Assembly: GCA_027013095.1 (NCBI GenBank)
Contig: JALUYI010000019.1
Coordinates: 62,001-126,000, forward strand
Length of the DNA stretch: 64,000 bases
Direction: 5' to 3'
Origin: Paracoccaceae bacterium
Lineage (GTDB): Bacteria > Pseudomonadota > Alphaproteobacteria > Rhodobacterales > Rhodobacteraceae
The notes below the pieces were generated by a model. That model was not told where the DNA came from. It did not search any database and worked only from the letters and a program-made list of their open reading frames with translations. A program made the position numbers and the translations under genes. This document shows positions 35,763-49,661 of this stretch, in pieces. The first letter of the stretch is position 1, and each line of letters begins with the position of its first letter.

Positions 35763-37118
35763 ATGCACAGCGCAGAAACGAAAGCTGAGCCAAAGTTTTC
35801 ACAACCGATAAGACAGATTATGACCATGATGGTCATCGTGGCGCTGGTGGGCACCGGGGCGTGGCTGGCCTACAAGCCGATCCTGTCGATCGTGACCGCC
35901 AATATCTATCTGAACGGGGTGATCGTTCTGGTCTTTCTGATTGGTGTGGCCAGCTGTTTCTGGCAGGTCTTTTCGCTGATTTTCTCGGTCAGCTGGATCG
36001 AAGGCTTTGCCATGGGCCGCCCGGGGCACGAAACGATGAAGGTGCCGCGGTTGCTGACGTCGCTGGCCACCTTGCTGAAATCGCGCAGCGCCCGGATGAG
36101 CATCAGCGCCTCGTCCTCGCGCTCGATCCTCGATTCAATGGCGATGCGGCTGGACGAAACCCGGGAGATTACCCGTTACCTGTTGAATTTGCTGATCTTT
36201 CTTGGCCTCTTGGGGACGTTTTACGGTCTTGCAACGACGGTGCCCGCGGTGGTGGAAACGATCCGCTCTCTGGCGCCAAGCGAGGGGCAGGCCGCCAGCG
36301 ATGTTTTCGGCCGCCTGATGACCGGGCTGGAAAAACAGCTTGGTGGCATGGGCACCGCGTTTTCCTCGTCTCTGCTGGGCTTGGCGGGCTCACTGGTGGT
36401 CGGCTTGCTCGACCTTTTCACCGGCCACGGGCAGGCCCGTTTTTACCGTGATCTCGAGGAATGGTTGTCCACCATTACCCGCGTGGGATTTTCCAGCGGC
36501 GACACTGAGGCGGCAAGCGCGGCCGCCGACGGCGACAGCGATCAGTTGGCGCTGGCCTTCCACCGACTGGCCGAGAGCGTCGAGGAGCTGCACAAGACCT
36601 TTATCCGCACCGAGGACATTCAGGCCGAAAACAGCCAACGTATCGAGGTTTTGACCCAATCGCTGACCAAACTGGGCGAGGGCATGGCGGGCTCGGGTGC
36701 CAATGAGGCGATTGCACAGGCCATTGCCGGACAGACGCAGGCGGTCAGCGCACAAACGGAAATTCTGGGCCGGATTGCAGACGATCAAGGTCGGATTGCC
36801 GGCGGCCAGCAGCATATCGTCGAGGGCCAGCAGCGCGTCGCCGAGCTGCTGGAAAAGGTTCGCGAGGTCGAGGAAAAACGCGCCAAGACCGGCGGGGCGG
36901 TTGCAATCGAGTCCGACGATGACGCCATCGACGCGGAATCACGGATGCGCCTGCGCAGCATCGACGTGCAGTTGCTGCGCATCCTCGAGGAAATGTCGGC
37001 CGGTCGTCAGGATACCATCGCCGAGCTGCGCGCCGACATTGCCACCCTGAACAAATCGATCCGCAGCCTCGGACGGCGGCCTCCGACCCAGCCCCAGTCG
37101 GTCCGCGGAAAGGGCTAG
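35763..37118 (+). CDS. MotA/TolQ/ExbB-type proton-channel protein with long C-terminal tail
   Basis: A 451-residue inner-membrane protein. Transmembrane segments are at about 19-37, 49-77, 138-165 and 196-220; the last two carry LIFLGLLGTFYGLATTVPAV and GMGTAFSSSLLGLAGSLVVG, the channel motifs of the MotA/TolQ/ExbB family. Residues 240-451 form a long cytoplasmic tail with predicted helices, a Gln/Ile-rich section (IAGQTQAVSAQTEILGRIAD) and coiled-coil heptads. The next gene, 3 nt on, encodes a MotB-like protein, so the two likely form a proton-driven motor or force-transducing complex. Not the flagellar MotA: no flagellar genes are near. Confidence 0.88.
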   Translation: MHSAETKAEPKFSQPIRQIMTMMVIVALVGTGAWLAYKPILSIVTANIYLNGVIVLVFLIGVASCFWQVFSLIFSVSWIEGFAMGRPGHETMKVPRLLTSLATLLKSRSARMSISASSSRSILDSMAMRLDETREITRYLLNLLIFLGLLGTFYGLATTVPAVVETIRSLAPSEGQAASDVFGRLMTGLEKQLGGMGTAFSSSLLGLAGSLVVGLLDLFTGHGQARFYRDLEEWLSTITRVGFSSGDTEAASAAADGDSDQLALAFHRLAESVEELHKTFIRTEDIQAENSQRIEVLTQSLTKLGEGMAGSGANEAIAQAIAGQTQAVSAQTEILGRIADDQGRIAGGQQHIVEGQQRVAELLEKVREVEEKRAKTGGAVAIESDDDAIDAESRMRLRSIDVQLLRILEEMSAGRQDTIAELRADIATLNKSIRSLGRRPPTQPQSVRGKG

Positions 37119-37121
37119 CTC

Positions 37122-39518
37122 ATGGCAATCATGCGCCGCGGCGGTCGCCAGCAGTTCAGCGCCACGATATGGCCCGGGTTTGTCGATGCGATGACCGCGC
37201 TGCTGATGATCCTGATGTTCGTTCTGACAATTTTCATGATCGTCCAGTTCGTCCTGCAGAAAAAGATCACGACCCAGGACACGCAGCTGAATTACCTCAG
37301 CCAGCAGGTTTCGAGTCTGGCCAAGGCACTGGGCCTCGAGCAGCAGAAATCCGATGGGCTGGAAACGCGGGTTGAGCAGCTCGATAGCAAGCTGAGCAAG
37401 GCAAAATCCGCCGACGAGGTGAAATCGGCGCTGATTGCAACACTCAGCCAGCAAACCAAGTCCCAGCAAAAAAAGCTGCAGCAATATGAGGCGCAGGTCA
37501 CCAGTTTCGAAGCGCAGGTGGCCTCGCTGTTGGCTGAGCAGAAACGCCTGAATGTCAGCAATGCCGATCTTCAGTCAAAGCTGGCAAAGGGGCAAAGCGA
37601 CAATGCTGCGTTGCAGGCGCGCATCTCTGATGTCGAGGCGGAAAAGCTGCGGGTCATGACGCAGAAAGAAGCCTTGCAACTGGCGTTGGCCAAGGCGCGC
37701 GACGAGATTGACGCCAGCGCCGAGGCGGCTCGGCTGGCGGCAGCCAAACGGGCGGCAATGGAGGCCCTGATCGCCCAGACCAAAGCCACGCTGGCCAAGC
37801 GCGAGACCACGTTGCAGACTGCATTGGCGGCGCTCGAGGAAACCCGTGGCGCGTTGGGAAAATCCAAGGGGAACGTCTCGGATCTGGAGGCGCAGTTGAC
37901 CAAATTGGCGGCTGAACTCGATCGGCAGAAAACGGCCCAAGCCAGCGCTGCGGCGGAAAATGCCCAGACAATCGCCGCTCTGCAGGCCCGGATCAATGTT
38001 TTGCAAAAGGGGTTGAGCGACAGCGAAAAGCAGAAACTCGCGGTTCAGGCGGCGGCCAAGGCGCTTCAGGATCGGTTGGCAAAATCGCAGACATCTCTGA
38101 GCGAAGCCGAAAAGAAACGTTTGGCCGAAGCGGCCGCGGCCCAAGCGCTGCGGCAGAAGCTGGCGGACACCAGCGCCCGGCTGACCGAAAAGGAAAAGGC
38201 GCGGCTGGCTGAGGCGGCGGCGGCGCAGGCATTGCGTGAAAAGCTGAAGAACGCCAACGACGAGTTGACGGCAATGACGCTGGCGCTGGAAGAGCAGCGC
38301 AAAAAGGCCGAGGACACGCTGACCCTTCTGGCGGCGGCCCGGGTTGCACGCAAGAAGGTCGATACGCTGCTGGCGGCGGCGTTGCTGGCCGAGGACAAGG
38401 CCAAGGCGGCGACCAAGGCGGCCAAGGACAACGCCGCAGCGATTGAAGCGGACGCCGGCAAAAAAATCGCGGCGCTTCAGGGCGACAAGGCCGCGCTGGC
38501 GGCGCGCGTCGCAACGCTTGAGGGGGACAAATCCCGCATGAAGGACCGCCTTGCCGCGCTGGTTGCCAAGCTCGAGAACAAAGGCAAGGAAACCGCGACA
38601 CTGCAGGCCAACGCCGAAAAGACGCGCAAGGATCTGGAACAGCGTCTGGCCGCCGCCCTTGCCGCCAAGCTGGCCGCCGAAAAGGATGCCTCGGTCATGC
38701 TGAGCAAGGCCGAGCAACGCCGTGTCTTGCTGGCCGAGGCCAACGACCTGTTGCGCAAGGAAAAGGCGTTGAGCGCCGCAGACCAGCGCAAAATCACGCT
38801 GCTGAACCAGCAGACCGCCAGTTTGCACAAGCAGCTGAACGAACTGCAGGGCTTGCTGGATGAGGCCAAGGCCAAGGACAGTGCCGCGCAGGTTCAGATC
38901 AAGGCGCTGGGCTCGAACCTGAATATCGCACTGGCCCGGGTCGCGGCCGAGGAAAAGCGGGTGGCCGAGGAACAACGGCGGGTGGCCGAGGAACAGCGCC
39001 GCCGTGCCCAGTTGGAAGAGGAAAAACGCATACGTCTGGAAAAAGAGGCCAAGAACCTGAAAAAGTTCAAATCCGAATTTTTTGGCAAGATGCGCGATAT
39101 TCTGGCCAATCAGAAAGGCGTCAAGATCGTCGGCGACCGGTTCGTGTTTTCCTCGGAGGTGCTGTTTGCCAAGGGCTCGGCGGATCTGTCCGATGCAGGT
39201 CGTCAGGAGATTGCCAAGATCGCCCGGCTGATCAGTGCCGTAAAGGACAAGATCCCGCCGGACATCGACTGGATCCTGCGGGTTGACGGGCATACCGATG
39301 ACACGCCGCTGAAGGGGAATGGCGAATTCAAGGACAACTGGCAACTCAGTCAGGCGCGGGCGTTGTCCGTGGTGCGCTACATGGTGGACCAGTTGGGGTT
39401 CCCGCCGAACCGTCTGGCTGCAGCAGGGTTTGGGCAATACCAGCCGATAAACCCGGCCCATACCGAGGCGGCGCGGGCGCAGAACCGGCGGATCGAATTG
39501 AAGTTCACCGAACGCTGA
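37122..39518 (+). CDS. Giant coiled-coil MotB/OmpA-like peptidoglycan-binding protein
   Basis: A 798-residue partner of the upstream channel protein. One transmembrane helix (about 18-45) contains Asp22 in WPGFVDAMTALLMILMF, placed as the proton-carrying Asp of MotB/TolR/ExbD. A continuous coiled coil follows from about residue 50 to 650, including three tandem 28-residue units (297-380) and a charged VAEEQRRVAEEQRRRAQLEE stretch. The OmpA-like domain is about 665-798 (LFAKGSADLSDAGRQEIAKI, DGHTDDTPL, NWQLSQARALSVVRYM, QNRRIELKF). The coil could span the periplasm with room to spare. Similar pairs are widespread in alphaproteobacteria; the function is undefined. Confidence 0.88.
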   Translation: MAIMRRGGRQQFSATIWPGFVDAMTALLMILMFVLTIFMIVQFVLQKKITTQDTQLNYLSQQVSSLAKALGLEQQKSDGLETRVEQLDSKLSKAKSADEVKSALIATLSQQTKSQQKKLQQYEAQVTSFEAQVASLLAEQKRLNVSNADLQSKLAKGQSDNAALQARISDVEAEKLRVMTQKEALQLALAKARDEIDASAEAARLAAAKRAAMEALIAQTKATLAKRETTLQTALAALEETRGALGKSKGNVSDLEAQLTKLAAELDRQKTAQASAAAENAQTIAALQARINVLQKGLSDSEKQKLAVQAAAKALQDRLAKSQTSLSEAEKKRLAEAAAAQALRQKLADTSARLTEKEKARLAEAAAAQALREKLKNANDELTAMTLALEEQRKKAEDTLTLLAAARVARKKVDTLLAAALLAEDKAKAATKAAKDNAAAIEADAGKKIAALQGDKAALAARVATLEGDKSRMKDRLAALVAKLENKGKETATLQANAEKTRKDLEQRLAAALAAKLAAEKDASVMLSKAEQRRVLLAEANDLLRKEKALSAADQRKITLLNQQTASLHKQLNELQGLLDEAKAKDSAAQVQIKALGSNLNIALARVAAEEKRVAEEQRRVAEEQRRRAQLEEEKRIRLEKEAKNLKKFKSEFFGKMRDILANQKGVKIVGDRFVFSSEVLFAKGSADLSDAGRQEIAKIARLISAVKDKIPPDIDWILRVDGHTDDTPLKGNGEFKDNWQLSQARALSVVRYMVDQLGFPPNRLAAAGFGQYQPINPAHTEAARAQNRRIELKFTER
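38010..38261 (+). repeat. Three tandem 84-bp (28-residue) coiled-coil repeats
   Basis: Residues 297-324, 325-352 and 353-380 of the MotB-like protein line up without gaps; each has the pattern LS(D/E)xEKxxLAxxAAAxALxxKL. Twenty-eight residues equal four heptads, so each unit preserves the coiled-coil register. The DNA copies have diverged more than the 180-bp repeat in the DUF1641 gene. Confidence 0.8.
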
Positions 39519-39686
39519 AACGCGGCACCCCACCAAATTGCGCGGGCGACAAATTGCATGGGGGCGGGGCGCGTAACGGGTCGGCGAGGGAGACGTGAGC
39601 AATCTGCAGCGTTTCGGCATAAACCTCTTGTCGCCAAAACCCTGCCACGCCTTTGACGTTCCCGGGCTTTTGGCGCTGAGGCTGTC

Positions 39687-39701
39687 TCGACAATTTGTCG
39701 A
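39687..39701. other. Palindrome TCGACAA-T-TTGTCGA between convergent genes
   Basis: A perfect 7+1+7 palindrome only 6 nt beyond the clpA stop and 169 nt past the MotB-like stop. It is too tight for a terminator loop and has no T-run; it may be a protein-binding site. The rest of the 189-nt gap shows only a short AAATTGC direct repeat. Confidence 0.4.
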
Positions 39702-39707
39702 AACGCT

Positions 39708-42029
<2,322 letters not shown>

Positions 42030-42232
42030 GATCAGCCCTCCCATCATAACCCGGGTCCGTAGCCAGACCCGAGACCCATCGCAACAGTGCCATGGATAGT
42101 CTTAAACTTCGGTTTTATTATGGCGCCTTCAAGGTCTTTTTCCTCAAATCTTTTCACGAAATGCGAAAAAGACACCAAATGCCGCATTCTGGCCGCTTGG
42201 GTTTGGCCCCGTGGGGCGGCGGGGGCGGGGGA

Positions 42233-43000
42233 TCAGAAATTATCCTTGCGGCGGCGAATCTCGGCAAAGACCTGCCAGTCCGGCGCGCCCTCCATGCCGA
42301 GGGCCGATTTGACCTCGGGGCGGGCGGCGCGCAGAAAAGGGTTGGTGGCCAGTTCCAGTTCCAGCGTTGCCCCCATGGTCGGTTCGCCCCGCGCCCGCAG
42401 TTCGGAAATCTGCCGGGTGCGCTCGATCAGCGCCCGGTTCTCGGGCTCGATCGACATGGCGAATTTGGCGTTGGCCGCGGTATATTCATGGCCCGAATAG
42501 ATGCGCGTCTGCGCTGGCAGCTCCATCAGCTTTGAGAGCGAGGCCCACATCATCTGTGCATCCCCCTCGAACAGGCGCCCGCAGCCCATCACCATCAGGC
42601 TGTCGCCGGTAAACAGCGCCTCTGCACCGGGATAGTAATAGGCGACATGCCCCTTGGTGTGGCCCGAGACGTCATAGACGTGGACCGGCTCGGTTCCCAA
42701 CGCGAACGTGTCCCCTTCGGAGACCGCCAGTTCCAGCGGCGGCAGTCGGTCCATGTCCGCCCGCGCCCCGATGATCGGGGCCTCGATGGCCTGATGCAAC
42801 AGCTCGACCCCGGCGATGTGATCGTCATGGTGATGGGTCAGCTGGATCTGGTACAGCCCCCAGCCCTTGAACGAGATGGCTCGCAGGATCGGGGCCGCGT
42901 CAGGCACGTCGATCACCGCGGTTTCGCCGCTGTCGCTGTCGTTTATGGCATAGGCGTAGTTATCGCTGAGGCAGGGGATGGTCAGAATTTCAAGAGTCAT
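42233..43000 (-). CDS. gloB: Hydroxyacylglutathione hydrolase (glyoxalase II)
   Basis: A 255-residue metallo-beta-lactamase-fold enzyme that hydrolyses S-lactoylglutathione in methylglyoxal detoxification. The metal motif is [11 protein letters not shown], with [22 protein letters not shown] and the substrate-binding [20 protein letters not shown]. The start ATG 43000 gives the canonical N-terminus [17 protein letters not shown]. It is divergent from the methyltransferase gene; clpA, on the same strand, lies 200 nt downstream. Confidence 0.96.
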   Translation of the reverse strand: MTLEILTIPCLSDNYAYAINDSDSGETAVIDVPDAAPILRAISFKGWGLYQIQLTHHHDDHIAGVELLHQAIEAPIIGARADMDRLPPLELAVSEGDTFALGTEPVHVYDVSGHTKGHVAYYYPGAEALFTGDSLMVMGCGRLFEGDAQMMWASLSKLMELPAQTRIYSGHEYTAANAKFAMSIEPENRALIERTRQISELRARGEPTMGATLELELATNPFLRAARPEVKSALGMEGAPDWQVFAEIRRRKDNF

Positions 43001-43068
43001 GGATTTCCTGTCCATTGATTGTTATCCAAGGTCTGGAGGAACAATCCTCTATCCGGGACGCGGATGCA

Positions 43069-43887
43069 ATGCATTTGGACGTGACAGACCTCAGGGCGTT
43101 TTACTACCAAACCGGCCTTGGCCGGCTTGCCCAGCGTGCGGTGCGGGCCCGGGTGCGGGATTTCTGGCCGAGTGTCGCTGGCTTGAACGTGGTCGGCTAT
43201 GGCTTTTCGGTGCCGCTGTTGCGCCCCTATTTGTCCGAGGCGCGGCGAGTCATATCGCTGATGCCAGGGCCGCAGGGGGTGATGGCATGGCCGCACGGGC
43301 GGGCCAATGTCTCGGTTCTAGTCAACGAAACCGACTGGCCGCTTCAGACCGGCTCGGTGGACCGGCTGGTTCTTTTGCACGGGCTGGAAACCTCCGAACA
43401 GCCGGGGGCGTTGCTGAACGAGGTCTGGCGTCTGCTGGCCCCCGAGGGTCGGGCGCTGTTCATTTTGCCCAACCGTTCGGGGCTGTGGTCGCGCCGGGAT
43501 GTCACGCCGTTCGGGCAGGGACGCCCCTACAGTCTGCGCCAGATCGAGACGCAACTGAAACAGCACCGCTTTATCCCCGAGCGTCACGCCGCGGCCCTGT
43601 TCAGCCCGCCCAGCCAAAAGCGGTTCTGGCTGAAGCTCTCGCCGATGTGGGAGCGCGCGGGCAGTGCCATCAGTTCGCATCTGGCCGGTGGCGTGCTGCT
43701 GGTCGAGGCGTCAAAACGCGTCTATGCCCCGACCCAGCGCGGTCTGCCCGAGGCGGTGCGCCGCCCGCTGACGGTGCTTGGCGGCATCGCCCGGCCGCAT
43801 CCGCACCCCGCCTCGGGGCGGGTGTCCCCAACGGCGCGGCGGCCGGATGGGCCCTCGCCTCTGGTCGGGCGCCGGGATCGTGGGTAA
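43069..43887 (+). CDS. SAM-dependent methyltransferase (Methyltransf_11 type)
   Basis: A 272-residue class I methyltransferase-like protein. The SAM-site strand is degenerate ([13 protein letters not shown] instead of a GxGxG loop), but the later motifs [39 protein letters not shown] and [17 protein letters not shown] are typical of this family. ATG 43069 is chosen as the first good Met; no strong ribosome-binding site is seen. It is divergent from gloB with 68 nt between, an arrangement I believe is common in Rhodobacteraceae. The substrate is unknown. Confidence 0.82.
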   Translation: MHLDVTDLRAFYYQTGLGRLAQRAVRARVRDFWPSVAGLNVVGYGFSVPLLRPYLSEARRVISLMPGPQGVMAWPHGRANVSVLVNETDWPLQTGSVDRLVLLHGLETSEQPGALLNEVWRLLAPEGRALFILPNRSGLWSRRDVTPFGQGRPYSLRQIETQLKQHRFIPERHAAALFSPPSQKRFWLKLSPMWERAGSAISSHLAGGVLLVEASKRVYAPTQRGLPEAVRRPLTVLGGIARPHPHPASGRVSPTARRPDGPSPLVGRRDRG

Positions 43888-44269
43888 GATCGGACGGCAT
43901 AAGATTGGATTGGGGGGTCGGCTTGCCGATTTGACCGCAGATTTTACGTCAGGGCAGGCGCCTGATCACGCCTTGGATCAGGCTCTGGATTCGGGGGCAA
44001 CGGCTGAAACGAATGCAGATTCCCCCCAAACCGTTGTATTCCCGCCTTTTTTGCAGCTTCAAAGCGTCGCACATTTGTGCTAATCCAATGTAACAAACTG
44101 AAAATAAAGAAATAAAATTAAAGAGCCGGACGGCCTAAGCGGTTGCCAGTCTGCCCAAGCTCTGTTATCACCGCGCCGATTTTGCCGTGCACAGAATTGT
44201 GAACGCTTTCTTCAACCTGCCAGCGTTTTGGCGACATTGCGCTGGAATACAGAAACCGGAAGGGTCACC
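43888..44269. other. Upstream region of the atp operon
   Basis: About 380 nt without a convincing gene. The last 180 nt include an AT-rich tract (about 44085-44125) that is the only AT-rich spot nearby and probably holds the atp promoter, though I cannot assign -35/-10 boxes. GGAAGGG (44259-44265) is the atpH ribosome-binding site. Confidence 0.45.
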
Positions 44270-44829
44270 GTGGCCGAACCAGCCTCAATCTCACTTGGCA
44301 TTGCCCAGCGCTATGCAACGGCCTTGTTTGAACTGGCGAGAGACGCCGGAAAACTTGCCGATGTTGAAACGGACATTGCCGCACTCGCTCAGGCGTTGGA
44401 GGGCAGCACCGATTTTCACGCCCTGATTTCCTCGCCGATCTACAGCCGCACACAGCAGGCCGGGGCAATTGCCGCGATTGCGTCGGCCATGGGCCTTGGC
44501 GACATGGTTGCCAACACGCTGCAACTGATGGCGCAGAAACGCCGCCTGTTTGTGTTGCCCCAGATGATCGAGGCGATGCGCGATCTGATTGCCGACGAAA
44601 AGGGTGAGGTCACTGCCGAGGTCACCTCTGCACGCAAGCTGACCAAGGCGCAGATCACCAAGCTGACCGCGGCACTGAAAAAATCGGTTGGCAAGACAGT
44701 GAATATAAATTCGACCGTGGATGAAAGCCTCATCGGCGGTCTTGTTGTAAAAGTGGGTTCGAAAATGATCGACAGCTCGATTGCCTCGAAACTCTCCAAT
44801 CTTCAAAATGCAATGAAAGAGGTCGGATA

Positions 44830-44830
<1 letters not shown>
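44270..44830 (+). CDS. atpH: F1 ATP synthase delta subunit
   Basis: A 186-residue stalk subunit linking F1 to the peripheral stalk. It begins [20 protein letters not shown] and ends [19 protein letters not shown], both family landmarks. GTG 44270 is chosen because GGAAGGG lies 5 nt upstream and the longer TTG start (44228) adds unrelated residues. It is the first gene of atpHAGDC and its stop overlaps the atpA start by one nucleotide. The Fo genes are not present, as usual for Rhodobacteraceae. Confidence 0.95.
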
Positions 44831-46368
<1,538 letters not shown>

Positions 46369-46403
46369 ATCCGTGGCCTCTGGGAACAAGGAGCTTTGCT
46401 GAG

Positions 46404-47273
46404 ATGGCAAACCTCAAGGACCTTAAAATCAGGATCGAGAGCGTTAAATCAACGCGCAAGATCACGCAGGCCATGCAGATGGTTGCAGCGGCCAAACTCA
46501 GGCGTGCCCAAGAGGCGGCTGAGGCGGGGCGCCCCTATGGCCAGCGCATGGCCGCTGTGATGGCCAATCTCGCCCAAGGTGCCGCGGGGTCAGACTCGGC
46601 ACCTCGTCTGCTGGCGGGGACTGGCAAGGACGACGTCCACCTGCTGGTCGTCGCCACGGCCGAGCGCGGCCTTTGCGGTGGTTTCAATTCCTCCATCGCC
46701 AAACTGGCACGCCAGCACGCCGACGATCTGATTGCCCGCGGCAAGACGGTAAAAATCCTGACGGTCGGCAAGAAGGGGCGCGAACAGATGCGCCGCGAAT
46801 ACGGCGAATATTTTGTCGGGCATGTGGACATGTCGGGGATCAAGCAGCTTGGCTATGACAATGCAAAGGGCATTGCCGATGACATTCTGGCCCGTTTCGA
46901 TGCCGGTGAGTTCGATGTCTGCACGATCTTTTACAGCATCTTCCGGTCGGTCATCGCGCAGATCCCCACCGCCCAGCAGCTCATCCCCGCCGAGGTGGTT
47001 GAGACCGAGGGTGACGTCCCGTTTTACGAATACGAACCGGACGAAACCGAGATTCTGGCCGAATTGTTGCCCCGCGCCATGACCACGCTGGTGTTCACCG
47101 CGCTGCTCGAAAACGGCGCGTCCGAACAGGGGGCGCGCATGTCGGCAATGGACAACGCCACCCGCAACGCTGGCGAAATGATCGACAAGCTGACGATCGA
47201 GTACAACCGCTCGCGTCAGGCCGCGATTACCAACGAATTGATCGAGATTATCTCGGGCGCGGAAGCGCTCTAA
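46404..47273 (+). CDS. atpG: F1 ATP synthase gamma subunit
   Basis: A 289-residue central rotor shaft. The N-terminal helix [20 protein letters not shown] and C-terminal helix [20 protein letters not shown] form the coiled coil that rotates inside the alpha-beta ring; the mid-region has [21 protein letters not shown] precedes ATG 46404. It sits 15 nt from atpD in the operon. Confidence 0.98.
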   Translation: MANLKDLKIRIESVKSTRKITQAMQMVAAAKLRRAQEAAEAGRPYGQRMAAVMANLAQGAAGSDSAPRLLAGTGKDDVHLLVVATAERGLCGGFNSSIAKLARQHADDLIARGKTVKILTVGKKGREQMRREYGEYFVGHVDMSGIKQLGYDNAKGIADDILARFDAGEFDVCTIFYSIFRSVIAQIPTAQQLIPAEVVETEGDVPFYEYEPDETEILAELLPRAMTTLVFTALLENGASEQGARMSAMDNATRNAGEMIDKLTIEYNRSRQAAITNELIEIISGAEAL

Positions 47274-48713
<1,440 letters not shown>

Positions 48714-48729
48714 TCCAAGGAGGCCCTGA

Positions 48730-49125
48730 ATGGCCGATATGATGCAATTTGACCTTGTGTCCCCGGAAAAGATGCTGGCCTCGGCCAAGGTCTCGGCGGT
48801 TGATCTGCCGGGATCCGAGGGGGATATGACCGCTATGCCGGGCCATGCGCCGATGGTGATTTCCTTGCGTCCGGGTGTTTTGCGGGCGGATAGCGGCGGC
48901 GAAATCAGCGAGTTCGTCGTCACCAGCGGTTTTGTTGAAATCAACGCTGGCGCGGTTTCGGTTCTGGCGGAAAAGGCCATCCCACGCGAACTGTGCACGC
49001 GCGAGGAAATTCAGGCGCTAATCGAGGCTGCACGCGAGAAAGCCGCCGCAGCCGAGCCGGACACCCGCGATATCGGGGAAAAACTGGTGGCCGATCTGGT
49101 CCACCTTCTGGATATGATGGATTAA
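48730..49125 (+). CDS. atpC: F1 ATP synthase epsilon subunit
   Basis: A 131-residue subunit with the N-terminal beta-sandwich (MQFDLVSPEKMLASAKVSAV, GDMTAMPGHAPMVISLRPGV) and a short C-terminal helical part with TREEIQALIEAAREK that regulates ATP hydrolysis. The start is ATG 48730, 9 nt after AAGGAGG. It closes the operon, and a strong terminator follows 29 nt after the stop. Confidence 0.97.
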   Translation: MADMMQFDLVSPEKMLASAKVSAVDLPGSEGDMTAMPGHAPMVISLRPGVLRADSGGEISEFVVTSGFVEINAGAVSVLAEKAIPRELCTREEIQALIEAAREKAAAAEPDTRDIGEKLVADLVHLLDMMD

Positions 49126-49153
49126 GACGGGCCCATTTAGGTTCTGTTATGAA

Positions 49154-49181
49154 AACCCCGCCACCGAGGCGGGGTTTTTTT
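49154..49181 (+). terminator. Rho-independent terminator of atpHAGDC
   Basis: A 9-bp perfect stem, AACCCCGCC (49154-49162) and GGCGGGGTT (49168-49176), with a 5-nt loop, running into seven T (49175-49181). This is the clearest terminator in the window. Confidence 0.9.
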
Positions 49182-49255
49182 GTTGTCGCCCTATTTCTTT
49201 CACATTTTGCGCAGATATTCGTGCCGAAACGGAAAATTCATGAAATAAGGGACAA

Positions 49256-49603
49256 ATGCTGAGACTCCGAAACCATCTGATCGGAATTCTGCAGGGCAGC
49301 AAGGTTCTGTTTTCCGATTTTGAAGACGATGGCGAAATGTGGACCGGAACCGGCCCGCGTGAGCGGCGCACTCGCGTGCGCTTCAAGACGCCGTTCAAAA
49401 GCGTCCCCGCCGTGCATGTCTCGCTGGATATGTGGGACATGGACCAGAAAACCAACCAACGCGCGGACATCTCGGCCACCAGCGTGACCGAGAATGGTTT
49501 TACCATCGTGTTCAAGACATGGGGAGATACCAAGGTTGCCCGGGTGCGCGCCTCGTGGATGGCGATTGGTGAGGTCAGGGGCGAGGATGAGTGGACCCTT
49601 TAG
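49256..49603 (+). CDS. H-type lectin domain protein
   Basis: A 115-residue protein consisting of little more than one H-type lectin domain (PF09458-like; family known from snail agglutinin and discoidin). Landmarks are GEMWTGTGPRERRTRVRFKT, FKSVPAVHVSLDMWDMD and GFTIVFKTWGDTKVARVRAS. AAGGGA lies just upstream of ATG 49256; no signal peptide is seen. Bacterial members may bind carbohydrates, but the target is unknown. It follows the atp terminator and converges on the glycosyltransferase gene. Confidence 0.85.
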   Translation: MLRLRNHLIGILQGSKVLFSDFEDDGEMWTGTGPRERRTRVRFKTPFKSVPAVHVSLDMWDMDQKTNQRADISATSVTENGFTIVFKTWGDTKVARVRASWMAIGEVRGEDEWTL

Positions 49604-49661
49604 GGCCGGTTAATGCTGCGCCGCTGGCACATCCGGCCAGCACAACCCCGGGGCGTCGGGT

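Noticed and set aside
35763-39518. ZorA/ZorB (Zorya defence) pair
   Set aside because: The channel/rod architecture is similar, but no ZorC, ZorD or ZorE-type helicase or nuclease gene is adjacent, and similar stand-alone pairs are common in alphaproteobacteria. Phylogeny of the channel domain would decide.
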